Source: Actinomadura litoris (GTDB lineage Bacteria; Actinomycetota; Actinomycetes; Streptosporangiales; Streptosporangiaceae). From it: a stretch of 64,000 nt of DNA. Made by a program: the position numbers and the translations under genes. The notes under the pieces were generated by a model that was not told where the DNA came from, searched no databases, and saw only the letters and a list, made by a program, of their open reading frames with translations. Position 1 is the stretch's first letter. Each line of letters opens with the position of its first letter. The stretch covers positions 1 through 64,000 of the forward strand of contig NZ_WOFH01000014.1 of assembly GCF_009733595.1 (NCBI RefSeq), given 5' to 3'. Positions 1 through 7,368 of this stretch are shown here, in pieces.

Positions 1-54
1 CGCGGTAACGTGTGGAGTCGACCGGTACTAATAGGCCGAGTGGCTTGACCACAC
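1..54 (+). rRNA. 23S ribosomal RNA, 3' end (partial)
   Basis: The first bases match the conserved 3' end of bacterial 23S rRNA (GACCGGTACTAATAGGCCGA). The gene begins before the window. The exact 3' end is estimated from the usual position of the terminal helix, so it may be off by several bases. A 5S gene follows about 170 bases later, as in an ordinary rRNA operon. Confidence 0.93.
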
Positions 55-107
55 AATACGTTCAAGACATGTCGCAGTGTTGTTGTGTGGTGTTCGCGTC
101 CCTGTGT

Positions 108-132
108 GGTTCCCGGAAAACAAACGGGAACC
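108..132 (+). other. Hairpin in the 23S-5S spacer
   Basis: An 8-bp perfect stem (GGTTCCCG with CGGGAACC) closes a 9-base loop in the spacer between 23S and 5S. Such stems in rRNA spacers commonly take part in rRNA processing; that role is inferred here. Confidence 0.4.
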
Positions 133-222
133 CGTTGGTCTTTTACAAGTGAATGTTTCGAGCCTGGTCTCGGACGATGAGTTTCCCGCGCCCCTGGTTG
201 GTTTGGGGTGTTGGGGTTGGTC

Positions 223-340
223 GTTCGGTGGTTTTGGCGAGAGGGAAACACCCGGTCCCATCCCGAACCCGGAAGTTAAGCCTCTCAGCGCCGATGGTAC
301 TGCATGGGGGACTGTGTGGGAGAGTAGGACGCCGCCGGAC
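223..340 (+). rRNA. rrf: 5S ribosomal RNA
   Basis: The sequence shows the actinobacterial 5S pattern: GTTCGGTGG at the 5' end pairing with CCGCCGGAC at the 3' end, the internal CCCGAACCCGGAAGTTAAG block, and GGGAGAGTAGGAC near the 3' end. Length is about 118 bases, normal for 5S. It lies downstream of the 23S end and just before a strong terminator, so it is the last gene of the rRNA operon. Confidence 0.95.
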
Positions 341-351
341 TCTTTGTAGGG

Positions 352-379
352 AAGGGCCCCGCCTCACGGCGGGGCCCTT
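352..379 (+). terminator. Rho-independent terminator of the rRNA operon
   Basis: A 12-bp perfect stem (AAGGGGCCCC-type arms, 352-363 with 368-379) closes a TCAC tetraloop and runs into TTTCTC. It ends the rRNA transcript and also sits just downstream of the convergent TetR gene, so it may serve both directions. Confidence 0.85.
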
Positions 380-381
380 TC

Positions 382-996
382 TCATTTGTCAGGAAAGGTG
401 CCACCGCCCCGGGCGAAGGCGTCCCAGAGAATGGCTGCCGGCTCCATCGTGGTGAAGAGCGACTCGATGCGGTCGCGGTCGCCGTCCAGGTGCGTGATGG
501 TCTGGATGCCGAGGAACATGGCGACGGCCATCAGGCCGATCTCGCGGGACGGGGCCATGTCCTCGAAGGCCGTCCCCTGGACGAGGCGGCGGATCGCGGC
601 GGCCGCGAAGTCGGCCCACGGTTCGACGTGCGCGAGCAGTTCCGCGCGGAGCCGGGGGGAGGCGGACGAGGCGGCGAAGAGCTCCTGCACCGCGTCGATG
701 TGTCCTTCGTGCTGCATGTCCTCCGCGTACAGCTCCCGGAGCCGGGCCAGCAGTTCGGTCGCGTCCGTGCAGGAGCCGAGAGCCTCCTCGTAACAGGCCA
801 TCCGGATCTCGCTCGTGTGGCGGAGGGCGGCGAGGAGCAGGTCCTCCAGGTCGTCGAAGTGGTAGTAGATGACGCCAGGGGCGAAGCCTCCGGTGCGGGC
901 GATCGACCGGGCGGTCGTCCCGCCGTAGCCCTCGGCGGCGAGCGTGCGTATCGCCGCTTCGAGGAGGCGTTTCCTGGCCTGCGCGCGTGGCGCCAT
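382..996 (-). CDS. TetR-family transcriptional regulator
   Basis: A 204-residue protein with an N-terminal TetR helix-turn-helix at about residues 8-55 (RKRLLEAAIRTLAAEG, then GVIYYHFDDLEDLL), followed by an all-helical ligand domain of normal length. TetR proteins are dimeric repressors released by a small ligand. The start at 996 lies 5 bases after the desaturase stop, so it is the last gene of a three-gene operon. A perfect 18-bp palindrome at the operon promoter (3314-3331) is its likely operator, which would make the operon autoregulated. The ligand is unknown; lipids or hydrophobic compounds would fit the neighbours. A longer upstream start would run inside the desaturase gene and is unlikely. 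Confidence 0.88.
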   Translation of the reverse strand: MAPRAQARKRLLEAAIRTLAAEGYGGTTARSIARTGGFAPGVIYYHFDDLEDLLLAALRHTSEIRMACYEEALGSCTDATELLARLRELYAEDMQHEGHIDAVQELFAASSASPRLRAELLAHVEPWADFAAAAIRRLVQGTAFEDMAPSREIGLMAVAMFLGIQTITHLDGDRDRIESLFTTMEPAAILWDAFARGGGTFPDK

Positions 997-1001
997 CGCG
1001 G

Positions 1002-1781
1002 TCAGATCACTCTCCGGGGACGAACACCGGCGTCGGCGAGGACGGGGTCGAGTCGGCGGGCGAGCCGGGCGAGGTGGTGGCTCGGCACCTGCGGGTAGAG
1101 GTGGTGCTCCAAGTGGTACGTCAGCTCCAGGAACAGCGCCGGGATGACACGGCCGCGCAGGGTGTGCGTCTGCGTGAGCGGCGTGTCTCCGTAGTGGCGG
1201 TGCGGCAGGTGGACGGTCAGCAGCGGGTACACCCAGCTTCCCACGATCATCATGACGGCGTACACGAGGAGCCCGCGCCAGAGCAGGATCCCCGCGCCGA
1301 CCGCCGCCACGGGTACCGCCGCCTCGGCGAGCAGCCACAGGCGCCGCCGCGCACGGCCGCGCCGGTACGCCCAGAGCCACAGCCGGGCCAGGAAGACCGG
1401 GCCATAGGCGATCGCGCCGAGCGCGGACAGGTCTGCGGGGTAGCCCTCGGGGTCGTCGTCGCTCGGGAACGTCCGGTGGTGTTGCAGGTGGGTGGCGCGG
1501 TAGGCGTGTCCGCTCTCCAGCAGGACGGCGCCCAGGAGGAACAGGGCCCACTCGGTCGCCGTCCGGCCGAGTCCGAGGGAGCGATGGACGACGTCGTGGG
1601 TCGCGGTCACCACCGCGACGAAGATCCCGAAGGCGATCGGCGGGGTGAGCCACCACCATCCGGCGGTGGCCACCGCAGCGAGAAGGGCCAATCCCGCGTA
1701 GGGGAGGGACAGGGTGAGCACCCGGCGGCGACGGGTGGTTACCAGGAGGTCGGGACCGAGGTCGGCCAGCTTCGGGATCAT
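1002..1781 (-). CDS. Membrane fatty-acid-desaturase-family protein (possibly a carotenoid ketolase/hydroxylase)
   Basis: A 259-residue membrane protein with the three histidine boxes of the non-haem di-iron desaturase/hydroxylase family: HDVVH near residue 65, HLQHH near residue 99 followed by DPEG, and HLEHH near residue 228. Hydrophobic segments flank the boxes. The family desaturates or oxygenates acyl chains and carotenoids in the membrane using O2. The short length and the spacing around DPEG resemble beta-carotene ketolases as much as acyl-lipid desaturases, and the upstream partner is a CrtI-like oxidoreductase. The start ATG overlaps the TGA of that gene (ATGA), so the two are translationally coupled. 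Substrate not known from sequence. Confidence 0.8.
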   Translation of the reverse strand: MIPKLADLGPDLLVTTRRRRVLTLSLPYAGLALLAAVATAGWWWLTPPIAFGIFVAVVTATHDVVHRSLGLGRTATEWALFLLGAVLLESGHAYRATHLQHHRTFPSDDDPEGYPADLSALGAIAYGPVFLARLWLWAYRRGRARRRLWLLAEAAVPVAAVGAGILLWRGLLVYAVMMIVGSWVYPLLTVHLPHRHYGDTPLTQTHTLRGRVIPALFLELTYHLEHHLYPQVPSHHLARLARRLDPVLADAGVRPRRVI

Positions 1782-3322
1782 CGGCGTGCCGCCGTCCGGC
1801 GTGCGGCCCGCAGGACGTCGTCCGCGACGATCCTGCTGCCGAGCGCGCACGCGACGGTGCCGAGGCCGGGCCAGGTCGAGTCGCCCACGAGCCACAGGCC
1901 GGGTACGCCGAGGGAGTGCGGGATCGCGTTCTGGTTGGCGTTGCCCGGTGTCTGGTGGGCCCCGCCGACGGCGCCCCGTGGACGGAACGCGAACCGCTCG
2001 TAGGAGCGAGGCGTGCCCACGTCCCAGACCAGAGCCCTTTCGCCGAGGGACGGGTGGACGCGGCGCGCCAGCCCGACGAGCCGTTCTCCGATCTCCCGCT
2101 TGCGCGTCTCGTAGGCGTCGGCGGAGAGGCCCTCCCAGCCGGACAGCCCGGTGTGCGTGGAGATCATGACGGCGCGGTGCCCCGCCGGCGCGCTGTCGGT
2201 GTCGCCGGGCGCCGACACGGAGACGAACATGTTGTTGCCGTCGCCCAGAGGTCGCCGGTAGTCCTGCATGAGCTGGTGGTGGGTGAACTCCTGCCCGGCG
2301 ACCTCGTCCTCCGGCACGCCGAGGAAGGCGACGATCGCGCCGCCCAGCTCGGCCGCGTCGCGGTCCAGGTAGGGCTTGAGGCGGGATGAGAGGGCGGGGA
2401 CGATCCGCGCGGTCGTGGAGGCGGGGAGCGCGCTCACCACCTGGCGGGCGTGGACGGCGCCCCGCCCGGTGTGGACCTCGAACGCCCCGTCCCGTCCGGT
2501 GACCCGTTCGGCCCGGCAGGCGGTGTGGAGTCGCCCGCCCATCGCGCGGTAGTGGGCGACGAAGCGCCGCCAGAAGCCGCGCATGCCGCCCTGCGGGCGG
2601 GTGAGCCCGGCGCCGCGGATCGTGACGCCGAGGGCGGCGTTGATGAGCGGGGCGCGGTCGAGGGAGCTGTGCACGGTGTCCTCGACCAGCATCGCCAGCA
2701 GACCGGCCAGGGGCGCGTCACCGCGCAGGCCGTGCCGGCTCAGGCTCTCCCCGAGGGTGGTGTTCATGTGGCGGGCGAGCGGCAGCCCGCGCGGGCCGAG
2801 CACCCGCAGGTTGTGGAGGGCGTCCGCGGGACGGCGCATCGGCAGGCGGACCCCGGCGCGGCTCGCGTCCCAGAACACCTCCGCGAGCTGGTCGAGATGG
2901 GACCAGAACGCCCGGTGGCGCGGGGTGTCGCCCAACGCGCGCAGCCGCTCGCGGCGCCACGCGGCGGTGTCCCGGTGGAGGGTGACCTTGCGGTCGGGCA
3001 GCCAGCCGACGTAGCCGGGCAGCGCCTCGCCGGGGACCGGGGCCATGCCCACGCCGTCGAGCAGTTCGGCGCCGACGCCGCCGGGCTCGAAGTCGACCAT
3101 CGTCGTCGCCCCCACGTCGAAGGAGAACCCGCGCCGGCGGTAGTAGCCCGCGCAGCCCCCGGCGTGCCCGTGCGCCTCGACGACCAGCGTGGACATCCCC
3201 GCGGCCTGGAGGCGTGCCGCCGTCGCCATCCCGGCGAGGCCGCCGCCGAGCACCGCGACCTCGCAGGAGGCGGGGAGGCGCGCCCGGACGCGCCGCGCAT
3301 TCTGAACCTCTGTTCTGAACAT
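1778..3322 (-). CDS. FAD-dependent oxidoreductase, phytoene desaturase/carotenoid isomerase-like
   Basis: A 514-residue flavoprotein. The N-terminus has a dinucleotide-binding fold (VAVLGGGLAGMATAARL, residues about 22-38) with the following acidic residue (VVEAHGHAGG) and RGFSFDVGATTM, typical of CrtI/CrtD/CrtISO and retinol-saturase-like enzymes. The C-terminus has the second FAD motif (GLWLVGDSTWPGLG). The family desaturates, isomerises or saturates polyene lipids. No other recognisable carotenoid gene (CrtB, CrtE) is in the window, so the lipid substrate is open. First gene of an operon with a desaturase and a TetR regulator. The ATG at 3322 sits inside the palindromic operator and about 7 bases from a predicted -10, which points to a leaderless message; no other in-frame start precedes the FAD motif. 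Confidence 0.85.
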   Translation of the reverse strand: MFRTEVQNARRVRARLPASCEVAVLGGGLAGMATAARLQAAGMSTLVVEAHGHAGGCAGYYRRRGFSFDVGATTMVDFEPGGVGAELLDGVGMAPVPGEALPGYVGWLPDRKVTLHRDTAAWRRERLRALGDTPRHRAFWSHLDQLAEVFWDASRAGVRLPMRRPADALHNLRVLGPRGLPLARHMNTTLGESLSRHGLRGDAPLAGLLAMLVEDTVHSSLDRAPLINAALGVTIRGAGLTRPQGGMRGFWRRFVAHYRAMGGRLHTACRAERVTGRDGAFEVHTGRGAVHARQVVSALPASTTARIVPALSSRLKPYLDRDAAELGGAIVAFLGVPEDEVAGQEFTHHQLMQDYRRPLGDGNNMFVSVSAPGDTDSAPAGHRAVMISTHTGLSGWEGLSADAYETRKREIGERLVGLARRVHPSLGERALVWDVGTPRSYERFAFRPRGAVGGAHQTPGNANQNAIPHSLGVPGLWLVGDSTWPGLGTVACALGSRIVADDVLRAARRTAARR

Positions 3323-3331
3323 GTGTTCAGA
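3314..3331 (-). promoter_or_regulatory. Palindromic operator, probably for the adjacent TetR regulator
   Basis: TCTGAACATGTGTTCAGA is a perfect palindrome with 8-bp arms and a TG centre. An additional direct half-site TTCTGAAC starts at 3300, 13 bases from its twin at 3313. The palindrome covers the end of the -10 hexamer, the predicted transcription start and the start codon, an ideal place for repression. The inner GAAC-N4-GTTC core also resembles a LexA site but the outer bases do not fit (TGAAC rather than CGAAC). Confidence 0.65.
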
Positions 3332-3357
3332 TTCAGGGCGCGAGCGGGTGAGGTCAA
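3329..3357 (-). promoter_or_regulatory. Sigma-70-type promoter of the oxidoreductase operon
   Basis: On the minus strand TTGACC (3352-3357) and GAATCT (3329-3334) are separated by 17 bases. Transcription would start at about 3322, the A of the ATG, so the mRNA is predicted to be leaderless. Confidence 0.55.
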
Positions 3358-3435
3358 CGCCGCTGGCAAGATCCGGCCTGCTGGGTTCCGGACCGCCCCG
3401 TCCCGCCTATGCTGGTCCGCCCCGCGCTGGTGCGG

Positions 3436-3756
3436 CTAGGAGGTCGCCGGGGGAGCGCCCTCCCGGTCGAGGAGCGCCGCGATGTCCGGATGCACGCGAC
3501 GGGGGGCGACGGTGGTGATCGTGTAGCGGCCGACCCCGGCCCGGACGAAGGGGTCCTCGACAAGGACCCGCTCGATGCCGGCGCGGTCGACGCCCGCGGC
3601 GATGATCAGGCCGCCCGCCGTGGACGGCACGGTCTGACCGGACACGAGGAACGTCCCGGCCGCGTGGTGGCGTTTCAGGAACTCGATGTGCTCGGGGATG
3701 TGCGGTGTCGCCTCCTGCTCCGTCCTGGTGTACTCCATCCGCAGCAGATGCAGCAT
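3436..3756 (-). CDS. YCII-domain protein
   Basis: A 106-residue protein of the YCII/YciI ferredoxin-like fold family: HIPEHIEFLKRHHAAGTFLVSG in the first half, then the conserved PFVRAGV-like segment (VEDPFVRAGVGRYTI) near residues 76-90. The family is linked to small-molecule lyase or hydrolase chemistry but most members are uncharacterised. GGAGGA lies 9 bases before the ATG at 3756, which decides this start over longer upstream ones. It stands alone between the divergent-facing regions and ends just before the oxidoreductase promoter. Confidence 0.82.
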   Translation of the reverse strand: MLHLLRMEYTRTEQEATPHIPEHIEFLKRHHAAGTFLVSGQTVPSTAGGLIIAAGVDRAGIERVLVEDPFVRAGVGRYTITTVAPRRVHPDIAALLDREGAPPATS

Positions 3757-4520
3757 GTCCGAGCGTCCTCCGAAATCAAGGCCCTGATGGTCCGCCCAGT
3801 CTCCCAGATCCGGGCAGGCGGGGCGTGCCATCGCACCGGGAACCCTCGCAGGGAGGGTTCTACGTCCGAGGGCCGCCGGAAGGACGATCCGCCGCCGGAT
3901 CCGGTATGCGGGCGCTTCCGCCATTTCGCCTTCACGACCCTCGTGCCGGGCGCTGCGATGAGGCCGCACCCGAGGCCAAGAAATGGAAGGAAGGCGACAG
4001 CGGGAAGGAAGTCCCCATCGCCTGGAGGACGGTTCTGTGCCCGTGCCTCCGATATACCGGCCCCGAACCGGCGACGATGTTTTTTTCTGCCAGGACCGGT
4101 GGACAAGCCGGATAAACCCAGCTTATGCCGGAAGACGTCCCGCCACCGGAGGATCCGTGACCGGTGCGAGGCGATCCCCGTGCACCGCTGCGGGGCGGGT
4201 GGCCGTGCCGCAAAAAATCTACATTGTAAAGGCAGTGGGCTGTCAGTGGGCCTGCGATCATTTTTTCGCAAGTCTATTGACTTTGATGAGGACAGTCGGG
4301 GGTAGAGAAACGGCCTTTTCCTGGTGAATAGCGGGCCTTCTACGGCCGGGTGTCAGGTTCCCAGTTCGGCGGGTGCCCGGTCACGTTGGAAGCGGGGCCT
4401 GCGGCAGCCGGTCGGAGACGCCTGGCAAGGAGGGGGTGGAGACTCGCGTCGGCGTGCGAGGACGGGGTTCGCGTCCTACACTCCTGACAATCCCGCGTTT
4501 TGATCGACCGAGAACTCAAG
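3757..4520. other. Non-coding region with an AT-richer core
   Basis: No convincing gene was found in these 764 bases. There is an 8-bp hairpin (GAACCCTC/GAGGGTTC, 3840-3860). From about 4070 to 4330 the base composition falls well below the surroundings, with T7, A6 and T6 runs, which is unusual for this genome. A TTGACT at about 4276 could be a -35 for the downstream RDD gene, but no good -10 follows. It may be an old insertion scar, a regulatory leader or a small RNA; nothing recognisable as a known riboswitch was seen. Confidence 0.5.
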
Positions 4521-5669
4521 ATGTTAGGGGCGTTCGTGTACGGGCCTCCGCCTTCCCCGCCATCCCCTCCGCCGTTCGCGGGGCCGCCTCCGCCGCCCGT
4601 CCCGTATGCGGGGCCGCCGGAGCCGGAGCCCTCGGACGCGCCGCCCCGCGGCCGCCGCCTGGCCGCCTGGACGATCGACGCCGCGCTCATGGCGGGCGTC
4701 GCCGCCCTGCTCGGCACGATGACGTGGGGGCGCCTGCACGGCCTCCTCGTGGACGGCCTGTGGGGCAAGGCGCTGGGGGCGGTCGGCGGGCTGGTGCTGA
4801 CGGGCGGCGACGTCCAGAAGGCCGCCGAGGACTTCGGCCTGGGGATCTGGAACTCGATCGTCACCGACATCGAGCAGGCGCTGCTCCTGCTCGTCCTGAC
4901 CGAGTTGCTGTACCAGTTCGCGGCGCAGGCGTTCGCGGGGCGGACGCTCGGCAAGGCCGCCCTGGACCTGCGGGTCACCTCCGGCGCGGGGAGGCCCGCC
5001 AAGGCGCGGGCGCTGCGACGCGCGCTGGTCACCACCGCCGGCAGCAGCGGGCTGTACTGCACCGCCTGGTTCCTGCTGCTGGAGGGCATGTTCTTCCTGG
5101 CCGTGCTGGTGTGGCTGGCCGCGCTCGCCGTCTTCGCGGCCAACAGCGCCCCCGCGCTCGTGGGCGCCCGCCGCCGGACGCTCGCCGACCTCGCCGCGGG
5201 CACCGCCGTGGTCCGCGCCCGCTCCTACCGGCGTGCCGCCGAACTCGCCGTCCAGGGCGCGGGCATCGCCTGGGACGGGACGCAGGCGGCGGGCCAGGTC
5301 GCCGGGCGGGCCGTCCGCGAGAACGCCGCGCGCGTCGCTCAGGCCGAGTCGGTGCGCCGGGCGCTGGACTCCGAGCGCGCCCGCCAGGTCCAGGACATGG
5401 GCAAGCGCCTCGGCGGCCGGCTCAACGACGCCTACCAGCAGCGCCGCGACGCCCGCCGCGAGCCCGGGATCGCGGCGGCGGAGCAGCCCGCCGCGCTGCT
5501 GCCGCCCGAGCCGCACTACGACCCGTACGGCGTCCACGGCGACCAGGGGGCCCAGGGCGGGCAGGGAGTCCAGGGCGGGCAGGGCGCCTACGGCGTGCCC
5601 GCCGACCCCTACGCCCCGCCGCCGCCCTACGGCCCTCCGCCGCGTCCTGGGGACGCCCGGCCCAACTAG
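4521..5669 (+). CDS. RDD-family integral membrane protein with proline- and glutamine/glycine-rich tails
   Basis: A 382-residue protein. Residues 1-50 are very proline-rich. The RDD domain follows, with RRLAAWTIDAALMAG opening the first membrane segment, further membrane segments at about 110-135 and 175-215, and the family hallmarks RTLGKAALDLRV and RRTLADLAAGTAVV. The cytoplasmic tail is charged and ends in GGQG-type repeats and proline-tyrosine blocks. RDD proteins are membrane proteins of largely unknown or transport-related function. ATG 4521 is preferred to a TTG at 4500; neither has a strong ribosome site. It converges with the kinase gene, the two stop codons overlapping by 4 bases. 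Confidence 0.82.
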   Translation: MLGAFVYGPPPSPPSPPPFAGPPPPPVPYAGPPEPEPSDAPPRGRRLAAWTIDAALMAGVAALLGTMTWGRLHGLLVDGLWGKALGAVGGLVLTGGDVQKAAEDFGLGIWNSIVTDIEQALLLLVLTELLYQFAAQAFAGRTLGKAALDLRVTSGAGRPAKARALRRALVTTAGSSGLYCTAWFLLLEGMFFLAVLVWLAALAVFAANSAPALVGARRRTLADLAAGTAVVRARSYRRAAELAVQGAGIAWDGTQAAGQVAGRAVRENAARVAQAESVRRALDSERARQVQDMGKRLGGRLNDAYQQRRDARREPGIAAAEQPAALLPPEPHYDPYGVHGDQGAQGGQGVQGGQGAYGVPADPYAPPPPYGPPPRPGDARPN

Positions 5670-6226
5670 GGGAGCAGGTCGTCCAGCTGGGCGTCGAGGG
5701 CGGCCGGGGCGGTGAGCCGGTTGTCCACGGCGAGGTGGGGGACCGGGGGCGGTTCGTCCGGCCGCATCCGGGCGACGAACGCCTCGAAGCCGGCGAGCTT
5801 GCCGGTGTCGCGGGCCGAGCCGCGCTCGCGCAGGCGGTGCCGCAGCGTCGCGGCGTCGGAGCGGATCCAGACGAGCGTCACCGGCGGGCCGCCGAGGTCC
5901 GCGACCCATTCCGCCCAGCGGGCCGGGTCGCGGATCTGGGCCGTGAACGGGCCGCTGAGCAGGACCGGGCAGCCGTGCGAGCGGATCTCGCGGGCGGTGG
6001 CCGTCATGCCCGCGTACTCATGCGGCTTCACGTGCGCGTCGTACCAGGCGCCCTCCCGCTCGCCGGGGTCGCGGGAGCGGGCGGCGAGGGTCGCCGCGAC
6101 GAACGCGCCGTACATGGTGTCCTTGTCGAGCAGCGCGGGGACGGGCCGCAGCCGCCGCAGCAGCAGGGCGGACACCGTCGACTTGCCGCCGCCGGGCGGG
6201 CCCGCGACGACCCAGGCGGGGGTCAC
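5666..6226 (-). CDS. Small P-loop kinase/ATPase
   Basis: A 186-residue protein with a Walker A motif GPPGGGKST at residues 9-17, a downstream segment LLSGPFTAQI, and the LID-like arginine cluster RHRLRERGSARD typical of small-molecule kinases (zeta-toxin, gluconate-kinase and adenylylsulfate-kinase-like AAA_33 group). It probably phosphorylates a small molecule. The GTG start at 6226 overlaps the TGA of the upstream enolase-like gene (GTGA), so the two are coupled and probably act together. Substrate unknown. Confidence 0.78.
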   Translation of the reverse strand: MTPAWVVAGPPGGGKSTVSALLLRRLRPVPALLDKDTMYGAFVAATLAARSRDPGEREGAWYDAHVKPHEYAGMTATAREIRSHGCPVLLSGPFTAQIRDPARWAEWVADLGGPPVTLVWIRSDAATLRHRLRERGSARDTGKLAGFEAFVARMRPDEPPPVPHLAVDNRLTAPAALDAQLDDLLP

Positions 6227-7278
6227 GCCGACAGGCGCATGCGGCGGGTCGCCAGGCGCCCGATGCGCTCCTCGTCGATCTCGTGGCCGAGGCCCGGCTG
6301 GGTGAGCGGCACGCCGACGACCCCGCCGGACGAGCGGACGGGCGGCGTCACGAACACCGGTCCGCGCGCCGGGTCGGACACATCGCTCGGCAGCGTGCAG
6401 CCGGGCAGGGCCGCCAGGGCGACGGCGGCGGCCTGGCCGATGCCGAACGCGCCGGAGCCGCTGCACCACACGTCCCAGCCCGCCGCGTAGGCGAGGTCGT
6501 GGGCGCTGCGGGCGGCGGTGAGCCCGCCGAGCCGGTCCAGCCTCAGGTGCAGGGCGCGGCCCGCCTCCAGCGACAGGGCCGCGTCGAGGGTGTCGAGGTC
6601 GCCGACGTGCGGGGCGATGGCCGTGCCGACCCGCTGCTGGAGCCGGGCGTGCGCGGCGAGGTCCTCGGCGGCGAAGGGCCGCTCGATCGCCACCGGCCCG
6701 TAGGAGTCCAGGCCCTCCAGGACGGCCAGGTGCTCGGGCGACTCGGTGTAGGCGTGCCCGGCGTCGGCGACGAGCGCGAGCGCGGGGTAGGCGTGCCGGA
6801 TGGCGCGGACGGGCTCGATGTCCCAGCCGGGTCGGATGTCCAGCGTGACGCGGGTGTGCCCGGCGCCGATCGCCTGGTTCACCCGGCCCGTGACGGTCTC
6901 CAGGACGGGCTCGGGCGCGATCCGCGAGCCCGTCACGATCGAGGTGCGGGTGCCGCCCAGCGCGTGCGCCAGCGGCAGGCCCCGGGCGCGGCACCACAGG
7001 TCCCAGCAGGCCACGTCGACCGCGGCGGCCGCGTCGCGCGCGCCGAGGTCGGCGGTGGCGGACACGTCCTCGGGGCGGTCCCAGTCGAGCCCGATGAGGG
7101 CCGGGCCCATGCGCTTCTCGATGTCGGCCCAGGCGGGCTCGGCGGCGGCGCCGGGGACGGCCGCCTCGCCCCAGCCCACCGCGCCGTCCTCCTCGGCGAG
7201 CCGGACCAGGATGCTCTCCGGCCGCCGCCCGCGCGGCATTCTCACGCGGAAGGCGTCGCAGCCGTGGATCCGGGGCAC
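6223..7278 (-). CDS. Enolase-superfamily protein of the MenC/NSAR type, catalytically degenerate
   Basis: A 351-residue protein that follows o-succinylbenzoate synthase/N-acylamino-acid racemase over its full length, including an N-terminal capping domain and the TIM barrel. The acid-base lysines are gone: the KxK motif is T145-L146-D147 and the second lysine is R246. Metal ligands D172 and E199 remain, but the third acidic ligand is replaced around A222-P223-H224. It therefore cannot use the normal enolase-superfamily mechanism and is a pseudoenzyme or a repurposed protein. GTG 7278 has GAGAGG 9 bases upstream and gives the usual N-terminus; a TTG at 7332 is less likely. Coupled to the kinase downstream. 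Confidence 0.8.
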   Translation of the reverse strand: MPRIHGCDAFRVRMPRGRRPESILVRLAEEDGAVGWGEAAVPGAAAEPAWADIEKRMGPALIGLDWDRPEDVSATADLGARDAAAAVDVACWDLWCRARGLPLAHALGGTRTSIVTGSRIAPEPVLETVTGRVNQAIGAGHTRVTLDIRPGWDIEPVRAIRHAYPALALVADAGHAYTESPEHLAVLEGLDSYGPVAIERPFAAEDLAAHARLQQRVGTAIAPHVGDLDTLDAALSLEAGRALHLRLDRLGGLTAARSAHDLAYAAGWDVWCSGSGAFGIGQAAAVALAALPGCTLPSDVSDPARGPVFVTPPVRSSGGVVGVPLTQPGLGHEIDEERIGRLATRRMRLSA

Positions 7279-7368
7279 CCGTATCGCCCTCTCGTGGTCG
7301 GAGACGTCATGGTCGGAGGTGTCGCCCCCCAATGATCCCCCCTCCGGGGGCCGGGCGGGACTCGCCCC

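Noticed and set aside
3314..3331. LexA box reading of the palindrome before the oxidoreductase
   Set aside because: The outer bases are TGAAC/GTTCA instead of CGAAC/GTTCG, and a TetR gene is in the same operon; kept only as an alternative.
4190..4340. Riboswitch before the RDD gene
   Set aside because: No match to consensus cores I know (cobalamin, TPP, SAM, ydaO, glycine), and the distance to the gene is large.
4373..6490. Very long antisense or out-of-frame open frames across the RDD, kinase and enolase-like genes (similar ones at 12101-14731, 14912-17095, 53775-56759)
   Set aside because: These arise because GC-rich DNA rarely has stops in other frames; the real genes on the opposite strand have domains and codon bias.
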